Shown: one piece after another, positions 15,006-19,838 of the stretch
How positions within the stretch are numbered: position 1 is the stretch's first letter
Layout of the letters: every line of letters starts with the position of its first letter
Assembly: GCA_030754475.1 (NCBI GenBank)
Contig: JASMAE010000398.1
Span: 1-19,838 of the forward strand
Length of the DNA: 19,838 bases
Direction: 5' to 3'
DNA from: Rhodospirillales bacterium
GTDB taxonomy: Bacteria > Pseudomonadota > Alphaproteobacteria > Rhodospirillales > JASLLV01
Notes under the pieces: generated by a model
What the model saw: the letters and a program-made list of their open reading frames with translations, nothing else
Databases searched by the model: none
What the model was told of the DNA's origin: nothing
Program-made: the position numbers and the translations under genes

Positions 15006-15872
15006 ATGACGCTTCCCATACTCAGGACCACCGAAGACCTGCGCGCGCGCATCCGCGAATGGCGATGCGCCGGCGAAAGCGTCGGCCTCGTCCCAACCAT
15101 GGGCGCGTTGCACGAAGGGCACCTCTCGCTGGTGCGCCTTTGCGGCGCTACGACCGCGCGCACCTGCGTGACGATTTTCGTCAACCCCAAGCAGTTCGCG
15201 CCCGGTGAGGACCTCGAGCGCTACCCCCGCGACGAAGCGGCCGACGCCCGGCTGCTCGATGCCGAAGGCGCGGACGCCCTTTACGCCCCCGACGTGGGCG
15301 ACGTCTATGGGCCCGGTTTCGCGACCCGGGTCGCGGTCGGCGCCGTTGGGGATGATCTCGAAGGCGCGTTCCGGCCCGGCTTTTTCGAGGGCATCGCCAC
15401 GGTGGTGACCAAGCTTCTCATGAAGGCGCTGCCGGACACGGCTTTTTTCGGCGAGAAGGATTACCAGCAGCTGGTCGTGATCCGGCGCTTGGTCGCGGAC
15501 CTCGACATCCCGGTCGCGATCGAGGCCGCACCCACGGTGCGCGAAGCGGACGGCCTCGCGGCCGCGTCGCGCAACGCGTATCTCACGCCCGCCGAACGCG
15601 AACGCGCGCCCCGGCTCTTTCGCGCGATGGTTTCGGTGGCGCAAACGGTCGACGCCGGCGGCGAGGTGGATGCGGCCTGCGCAGATGCCCGCCGGACATT
15701 GCTGGACTCCGGCTTCGCGAGCGTCGACTACGTCGCGGTGCGCGACGCCGAGACCTTGGGCCCGCCCGCATACCCGGCGCGTACGGCCCGCGTGCTCGCC
15801 GCCGCCCGGCTCGGGACGACGCGTCTCATTGACAACGTGGCCGTCGCGCCCGAGCCCGGGCACGACAGCTGA
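15006..15872 (+). CDS. panC: Pantoate-beta-alanine ligase (pantothenate synthetase)
   Basis: PanC joins pantoate and beta-alanine with ATP through a pantoyl-adenylate to give pantothenate. The 288-residue cytosolic protein shows PTMGALHEGHLSLV at 30-43, which holds the HxGH-type nucleotide signature (His36, His39). It also has FVNPKQFAPGEDLERYPR at 58-75, FFGEKDYQQL at 147-156 (Lys151) and VREADGLAAASRN at 178-190. In that last motif the first of the two conserved serines of GLA-x-SSRN is Ala187, while Ser188 and Arg189 remain. The start is an ATG 26 bases after the panB stop, with a weak CGGGACC before it. It acts directly downstream of PanB; the reductase PanE is not in the window. The gene converges on the sugar-dehydrogenase-like gene. 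Confidence 0.95.
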   Translation: MTLPILRTTEDLRARIREWRCAGESVGLVPTMGALHEGHLSLVRLCGATTARTCVTIFVNPKQFAPGEDLERYPRDEAADARLLDAEGADALYAPDVGDVYGPGFATRVAVGAVGDDLEGAFRPGFFEGIATVVTKLLMKALPDTAFFGEKDYQQLVVIRRLVADLDIPVAIEAAPTVREADGLAAASRNAYLTPAERERAPRLFRAMVSVAQTVDAGGEVDAACADARRTLLDSGFASVDYVAVRDAETLGPPAYPARTARVLAAARLGTTRLIDNVAVAPEPGHDS

Positions 15873-15928
15873 TCGCGCAACCGCGGGACCGCCCGCCACG
15901 GGATCGAGGTGGCGCACTCTCGCGCCCA

Positions 15929-15943
15929 GCCTTGCGGCAAGGC
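15929..15943. terminator. Small hairpin between convergent panC and the sugar dehydrogenase-like gene
   Basis: GCCTTG-CGG-CAAGGC is a perfect 6-bp stem with a 3-base loop, placed near the middle of a 125-base convergent gap. No T-run follows on either strand, so it is at best a Rho-assisted or weak bidirectional terminator. Confidence 0.3.
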
Positions 15944-15997
15944 GCCGCGCAGCGATGGAGCGGTGGCCTGCGACCGGCGCAGTCGGGGCAGCGCGCC

Positions 15998-17122
15998 TCA
16001 CATCCCATGGGCGATCCGGTAGACGACGCCGGCGCGGTCGTCGGAAATCAGGAGCGAGCCGTCCCAGTGCTCCTTGACGTCCACGGGCCGGCCCCACGCC
16101 TGGCCGCGCGTGAGCCAGCCCTCGGCGAATGGGCTCCAGGTGGCGCCGCCGCTCTCATCGAAGCGCACCCGGGCGATCCGGTAGCCGTCGGGGATGGTCC
16201 GATTCCACGAACCGTGTTGGGCGACGAAGGCGTCGCCCCGGTATTGGGGCGGGAACATGTCGCCGCGGTAAAAGTGCGCGCCGAGCGCGGCCACATGCGC
16301 CCCGAACCGCACCGCCGGCATGGTCACCGGCACCGGTGCGCCGCCGCCCGGCATGAGATCGGTAGCCGCGTCGCCGCCGCCGTAGTATGGAAACCCGAAA
16401 TGCAACCCCGCCCGCGGCGCGTGGTTGAGCTCGTCGGGAGGCACGTCGTCGCCCATGGAATCGGCGCCGTTGTCCGTGAAAAAGAGCTCTCCGGTCTTGG
16501 GGTGAAAGTCCATGCCGACCGAATTGCGGATTCCGCGGGCGAAGACCTGGGGCTCGCCACCGCCCGTGTCGAACCGCACGATCGACCCTTCGAGGCCGCT
16601 GGGCGCGCAGACGTTGCACGGCGCGCCGAGGGCGACGTATAGGCCGCCGTCGGGGCCGAGCGCGGCGTAGCGCCAGCCGTGCCAGCGCTTGTCCGGTAGG
16701 CGGTCGTAGAGAACCGTGGGCCGGGCGCGGGCCAAAGATTCCAGATCGCGACCCTCGAAGCCGACGACGCGGTGCTGCTCGGCCACGTAAAGAACGCCAT
16801 CGCCATAGGCGATGCCGTTGGCGACCTTGAGGCCCGAGAGCACCTTCAGCGTCCGTTCCGCCGTGCCGTCGCGGTCGGCATCGACGATGGCGTAGACGGA
16901 ATCGCCCCGGGTTCCGACGAAGACCGCGTTCAACTCGTCGGCCACGGCCAGCGACCGGGCGCCGGGAACCTCGGCGAAGACCGAGATCGTGAACCCTGGC
17001 GGCATCGTGATCAGGTGAAGATAGGGCCGGACGTCGGCCGCCGCCGAGCACGCGCCCACCGCGACGGAGACAAGCGCCAGGACGGCCGCCCGAAGATAAG
17101 GAATGCGGTTGCGGGATTTCAC
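15998..17122 (-). CDS. PQQ-dependent sugar dehydrogenase / L-sorbosone dehydrogenase-like lipoprotein
   Basis: This family of six-bladed beta-propellers oxidises sugars or aldehydes with pyrroloquinoline quinone in the periplasm. From the GTG at 17120-17122 the product has 374 residues. It starts with a basic signal peptide and a lipobox VAVGAC (Cys25), so it is probably anchored as a lipoprotein. Propeller motifs include KRWHGWRYAALGPDGGLY at 145-162 (the likely catalytic His148), the CNVC pair at 169-172 seen in sorbosone dehydrogenases, RGIRNSVGMDFHP at 196-208, FTDNGAD, ELNH and HGSWNR. An upstream in-frame TTG at 17191 is a poorer start, because it falls inside the putative promoter. The substrate is not predictable. 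No pqq genes are in the window. Confidence 0.87.
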   Translation of the reverse strand: MKSRNRIPYLRAAVLALVSVAVGACSAAADVRPYLHLITMPPGFTISVFAEVPGARSLAVADELNAVFVGTRGDSVYAIVDADRDGTAERTLKVLSGLKVANGIAYGDGVLYVAEQHRVVGFEGRDLESLARARPTVLYDRLPDKRWHGWRYAALGPDGGLYVALGAPCNVCAPSGLEGSIVRFDTGGGEPQVFARGIRNSVGMDFHPKTGELFFTDNGADSMGDDVPPDELNHAPRAGLHFGFPYYGGGDAATDLMPGGGAPVPVTMPAVRFGAHVAALGAHFYRGDMFPPQYRGDAFVAQHGSWNRTIPDGYRIARVRFDESGGATWSPFAEGWLTRGQAWGRPVDVKEHWDGSLLISDDRAGVVYRIAHGM

Positions 17123-17176
17123 GGGAGCTTCTCTCACTGACTGTCTGCGTCGACTTTCGGCGCGCGTGGATGCGCG

Positions 17177-17205
17177 ATTGTGCGCCGCCAAGCCGCACGC
17201 GACAA
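17177..17205 (-). promoter_or_regulatory. Weak putative promoter for the sugar dehydrogenase-like gene
   Basis: On the minus strand TTGTCG (17200-17205), 17 bases, then CACAAT (17177-17182); each hexamer matches the consensus at four positions. Initiation near 17170 would give a leader of about 50 bases before the GTG at 17122. Confidence 0.3.
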
Positions 17206-17323
17206 CACGCTCGCGTTTTATCCTTTGAGTCGGCTCCAGCTCGCACCCCGGGCCGGTACGATTCCACGCGCGTGGATAACGATCTCGGATGCGCCGGAAA
17301 CGCCGGACAAGAAAAAGGCGGGC

Positions 17324-18229
17324 TCAGCCGCGCGGCGGGTCCGGCGATTTGCGTCCGAACAGCGCCAGCGCGAGGGCCGCGCACACGAGCGCAAGCGCCG
17401 CCAGCTCGCTTCCGCCGAGCGGCTCGCCGAGCGTGAGATTGCCGGCGATGACACCGATCACCGGGCTCATCAACGTGCAGATCGCCGAAACGTTGGCCGG
17501 TAGAAGCTGGACGATCCTGAACCACAGGTAGGTGCCGAGGCTAATGGCGACGAAAATGTTGTAGAGCACCGCCAGCGTGGCCGCCGGCGAGATCGCGCCC
17601 AAGCTCGCGTCCTCGAACAAAAGCGCGCCCGGAACGTACGGAAGCGAGCCCAAGAAGAGCTGCCATCCTGTGAGCACGAGAATCGGAACGCCCCAGGCGA
17701 CGCGCTTCAGGAACACCGTGCCCGTCGCCCATATGATCGCACCGAACACCATGAACGCGACGCCCACGGGCGCGGTCGCGGCGGCGCCCGCCTCGGCGCC
17801 GAGAAGGACGGCGATCCCGCCCATGCCGAGCATCAAGGCGAAGGCCCGGCGCGCCGTGATCCGCTCGCCGAGAACGAACACCGCCAGCAACGATGCCCAG
17901 AGCGGCATGGTGTAGCCGATCAGGATCGCCCGGCCCGACGTGAGATGCGTGAGGCCGATGGAATAGCTCAAGTGCCAAAGCGTGACGTTGCAAAGCGTGA
18001 CCAAGCCGAACGCCGGCCACAGCCGTCTCGGGACGACGGTCGAGATTCCCCGCAGCCGGGCGGCGAGAAGAAGGACGAGTCCGCTCGCCGGCCCCGCCAG
18101 CGCCCGGAACGTCCACGGCGGAATCTCGTTCAGCGCCACCTTCATGATCGGCCAGTTGACGCCCCAAAGAAGGCTGAGGGTGGCGACGAGCAACAGGCCG
18201 GCAGGCGGCGAGAAGACCGGCGTTCTCAA
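17324..18229 (-). CDS. DMT superfamily (EamA) transporter
   Basis: The 301-residue protein is strongly hydrophobic, with about ten predicted membrane helices in two EamA repeats (about 10-145 and 155-292). Family features are the opening LLWGVNWPIMKVAL at 20-33, the conserved end-of-helix GERITARRAFALMLGMGGI after helix 4, and LMSPVIGVIAGNLTLGEPL in the second repeat. EamA proteins export or exchange amino acids, nucleobases, sugars or other metabolites; nothing here fixes the substrate. The start is TTG at 18227-18229, the first possible start after an in-frame TAA six bases upstream of it. The next gene on the same strand begins about 200 bases downstream and has its own possible promoter, so a shared operon is not certain. 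Confidence 0.9.
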   Translation of the reverse strand: MRTPVFSPPAGLLLVATLSLLWGVNWPIMKVALNEIPPWTFRALAGPASGLVLLLAARLRGISTVVPRRLWPAFGLVTLCNVTLWHLSYSIGLTHLTSGRAILIGYTMPLWASLLAVFVLGERITARRAFALMLGMGGIAVLLGAEAGAAATAPVGVAFMVFGAIIWATGTVFLKRVAWGVPILVLTGWQLFLGSLPYVPGALLFEDASLGAISPAATLAVLYNIFVAISLGTYLWFRIVQLLPANVSAICTLMSPVIGVIAGNLTLGEPLGGSELAALALVCAALALALFGRKSPDPPRG

Positions 18230-18269
18230 GGATTAGAGCTCTTTCTCGGTGTTTGCGGGACGCGAAGCC

Positions 18270-18299
18270 CCGGGTGCGGGCGCCGGGCCCGGCACCCGG
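18270..18299. terminator. Strong GC hairpin downstream of the OmpA-like lipoprotein gene
   Basis: CCGGGTGC (18270-18277) and GCACCCGG (18292-18299) form a perfect 8-bp stem. The 14-base loop can itself fold (GCCGGGCCCGGC overlaps it). It lies 40 bases past the lipoprotein stop and upstream of the transporter start. No T-run follows, so it is not a classic intrinsic terminator. Confidence 0.4.
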
Positions 18300-18339
18300 C
18301 CGAGGATCGGGCTGGGAAGCGTCCGGTTCGGCGACCCGT

Positions 18340-19506
18340 TCAGCGGATGTAGAGGTGAACCTCGTTCGTGGTCGCCGCCGTGCTGACGCTCGCCGACATG
18401 GCGACGCGGCTCGGCGGCAGACCCATCTCGACGAGCGCCCGCAAGACCGCCTCGGCTTCCTGCCGCGCCTTGGTGGTGTTCGACGCCACCTGGCCCCGGG
18501 TCCCAATCGAAGGCGCCACGGCGAGGAGGTCGAAGGACGCGTTGGGACGCCGCTCGAGCGCCCGGCTCACGGCGTTGTAGAGCGCCTGTTGGAAGGGGAC
18601 ATCGGCCCGGTCGAAGCGGATGAGCACGAGCGGGCGGCGTCCGGTGATGTCGGCCGAGGCCAACAGCGGACCCGTCGGCGCCGAAGCGCCGGCCGCCGTC
18701 ATGGCCCGGTTAACCAAGCTGGCGCCATAGATCTCGCCGACCTTGATGCCGGTCGAAAGCAGGTTCAGGTTGCTGCGCTCGGTGGCCACATACTGGGTCT
18801 GCCGGCGCACGTCGTCGGCGACCTCGTTCATCAGCCGGTCGACCAGAACCACGGTTCGGTTCACCTCGTCCTCGAGGATGGCAAGCTGGCGATGATCCTC
18901 GTCGACGGCGCCGGTGAGCGTAAACGCGGCGTGGGTGGATTCGGAGAGAAAAGCCGAAAGCGTCGAATCCGCATCCACTGCCGCGGCCAGCCGGTTGAGC
19001 CCGCCGATGCTGGTGGCGACGCGGTCGAGCTCGCCCTGGGCGGCGGCGAACTGTTGCACGAGAACGGGGTTGCCCGGCGTCGTGCCCACCTGGAGGCGCG
19101 CGTTGACCGCCGCGACCGTGCCGTGATAGCGCTGCGAATCCTGGACGATGGTGGAGCGCAGCTCCTGAAGCATGGAATTGTGCTGCGAGATCGAGCCGTG
19201 CAGGCGAGCAAGCTCGGCGCGCAGATCACCGATCTTCTTGCCGACCGAGGTTCCCGTCTCGCCACCGGCGGGCATTGGCGCGGCCTGGCGGGCGGCGCGT
19301 GGCGCCGGGCCGGGTCGCTGCGCCTGCTGGACGGGAGGACCCGCAGGCGCCGGCAACGCGGCGGACGCCGGGGCGCCTTCTTGAACCGATGCCCCCGCCG
19401 GGTCTTCGCCCGTCAGCGACGGCCACAGGGCCTCCTCGGTGAACGTGCACCCGGCCGCGAAGAGCGCGACCGACGCGAGCGCCGTCGAAAATTTCCAAAG
19501 GGTCAT
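18340..19506 (-). CDS. Lipoprotein with central coiled-coil-like region and degenerate OmpA-like C-terminal domain
   Basis: I do not recognise a named family. From ATG at 19504-19506 (GAGGA ten bases upstream) the product has 388 residues. A signal peptide ends in the lipobox LFAAGC with Cys20. Residues 35-85 are a Pro/Ala-rich linker. Residues 88-270 are mostly helical and rich in heptad-like Leu/Val/Ala, suggesting a coiled coil or helical bundle. Residues 291-388 follow the OmpA-domain pattern: a strand LVLIRFDRADVPF, a helix ALYNAVSRALERRPNA, a strand SFDLLAVAP, a helix ARQEAEAVLRALVEMGLPPSRV and a last strand NEVHLYIR. The usual GHTD and NxxLSxxRA peptidoglycan-binding residues are replaced, so murein binding is doubtful. 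It is probably a periplasm-facing envelope component. Confidence 0.75.
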   Translation of the reverse strand: MTLWKFSTALASVALFAAGCTFTEEALWPSLTGEDPAGASVQEGAPASAALPAPAGPPVQQAQRPGPAPRAARQAAPMPAGGETGTSVGKKIGDLRAELARLHGSISQHNSMLQELRSTIVQDSQRYHGTVAAVNARLQVGTTPGNPVLVQQFAAAQGELDRVATSIGGLNRLAAAVDADSTLSAFLSESTHAAFTLTGAVDEDHRQLAILEDEVNRTVVLVDRLMNEVADDVRRQTQYVATERSNLNLLSTGIKVGEIYGASLVNRAMTAAGASAPTGPLLASADITGRRPLVLIRFDRADVPFQQALYNAVSRALERRPNASFDLLAVAPSIGTRGQVASNTTKARQEAEAVLRALVEMGLPPSRVAMSASVSTAATTNEVHLYIR

Positions 19507-19602
19507 TGCGTCGGCATCCTCAATCAATCGAGGTAAAGCGCGGCCCCGCGTGAGCCGGAAACGACACGGACCGGAACCATCCACCCGAATCGAATTTTCG
19601 CG

Positions 19603-19631
19603 AGTTTACGCAAAGGCCTAACGCCCGACAA
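19603..19631 (-). promoter_or_regulatory. Putative promoter for the OmpA-like lipoprotein gene
   Basis: On the minus strand TTGTCG (19626-19631), 17 bases, then TAAACT (19603-19608). Each hexamer matches four consensus positions. A perfect TTGACA lies just upstream at 19640-19645, but at 17-18 bases it has only GTTAGG or TTAGGC as a -10 partner, so the first pair is preferred. The leader would be about 90 bases. Confidence 0.4.
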
Positions 19632-19676
19632 GTCAGGATTGTCAAGGGCTTGCTTCAGCCGCTTTGCGGAGGATCG

Positions 19677-19712
19677 AAAAAAACCCCGGGGAGCACCCGA
19701 AGCATACCCGGG
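19677..19712 (-). terminator. Terminator-like hairpin with T7 tract, minus strand
   Basis: Read on the minus strand, CCCGGG (19707-19712) and CCCGGG (19685-19690) can pair as a 6-bp self-complementary stem around a 16-base loop. One G and then seven T residues (19677-19683) follow. This is the only hairpin plus T-run seen in the window. It would end a leftward transcript arriving from beyond the right edge, upstream of the lipoprotein promoter. Confidence 0.4.
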
Positions 19713-19717
19713 CGCGC

Positions 19718-19747
19718 TTGACCCAAAGCGGCCCTTGGGCGTAGTTT
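19718..19747 (+). promoter_or_regulatory. Possible promoter for the tRNA gene
   Basis: TTGACC (19718-19723) is followed after 18 bases by TAGTTT (19742-19747). The -35 box is good and the -10 box is poor. It lies about 70 bases before the tRNA 5' end on the same strand, a plausible tRNA leader length. Confidence 0.35.
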
Positions 19748-19818
19748 CGCGTCCCTTCGCGGCGGTTCGCGGGCGTCCAGGATCATGGCGCGACGCTTTC
19801 GGGATGCCGCCGAGCGAC

Positions 19819-19838
19819 GCGCCCGTAGCTCAATTGGA
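19819..19838 (+). tRNA. tRNA gene, 5' fragment (possibly tRNA-Arg), cut by window edge
   Basis: The last 20 bases read as a canonical tRNA 5' end: a 7-base acceptor strand GCGCCCG, the invariant T8 and A9, a D-stem strand GCTC and the D-loop start AATTGGA. The anticodon and 3' half lie outside the window. A GCGCCCG acceptor with this D-arm is often tRNA-Arg, but identity cannot be settled here. Confidence 0.75.

Larger units (their letters stand above)
19507..19818. other. Intergenic region between the lipoprotein gene and the tRNA gene
   Basis: About 312 bases without a supported protein gene. It contains a putative minus-strand promoter for the lipoprotein gene (19603-19631), a terminator-like hairpin with a T-tract on the minus strand (19677-19712) and a possible plus-strand tRNA promoter (19718-19747). 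Short open frames crossing it lack a ribosome binding site or recognisable sequence. Confidence 0.6.

Noticed and set aside
17281..17323. A T5 tract just after the DMT transporter stop on the minus strand as a possible intrinsic terminator.
   Set aside because: The GC-rich sequence before the T-run does not form a hairpin adjacent to it; the only small stem (GCCGCGCGGC) overlaps the coding end.

Overview
The window is high-G+C DNA, roughly two thirds G+C by eye, and densely coding. It looks chromosomal and alphaproteobacterial, probably Rhodospirillales-like. The main evidence is the minus-strand order rpmH-rnpA-yidD-yidC-engB-argB, a typical alphaproteobacterial arrangement, and the long tandem-fold form of dCTP deaminase. 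The lineage assignment is inference from gene order and protein character. I see no insertion sequence, prophage, CRISPR array or integrase. Most of the window is housekeeping and metabolic DNA.

Layout. From 1 to 3519 on the minus strand lies the ribosomal protein L34 / RNase P / membrane-insertion operon, with a near-consensus promoter at 3491-3519; it ends in the start of argB, which is cut by the window edge. From 3732 to 9091 on the plus strand is a run of five genes: a TVP38/TMEM64 membrane protein, a mercuric-reductase-like flavoprotein disulfide reductase, an orphan sensor histidine kinase, trans-aconitate methyltransferase and an exported DUF547 protein. The last three are joined by ATGA stop/start overlaps. 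From 9130 to 12149 on the minus strand are a lipoprotein-type gamma-glutamyltransferase and the 23S rRNA methyltransferase RlmI, joined by a TTGA overlap. A lone 43-residue CcoQ-like membrane peptide sits at 12332-12463 (+). It is followed by dcd (-), divergent from panB-panC (+), the first committed steps towards pantothenate and coenzyme A. From 15998 to 19506 on the minus strand are a PQQ-dependent sorbosone-dehydrogenase-like lipoprotein, a DMT/EamA transporter and a lipoprotein with a degenerate OmpA-like C-terminal domain. A tRNA gene begins at 19819 and is cut by the right edge.

Working together. The left operon couples ribosome and tRNA-processing functions to inner-membrane insertion (YidC/YidD) and ribosome assembly (EngB). 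The TVP38-flavoprotein pair is a recurrent partnership of unknown function. PanB and PanC act consecutively. No complete new biological system is evident. The items most worth checking are the missing normal start codon of engB, the orphan CcoQ-like peptide, the kinase-Tam-DUF547 cluster and the OmpA-like lipoprotein.
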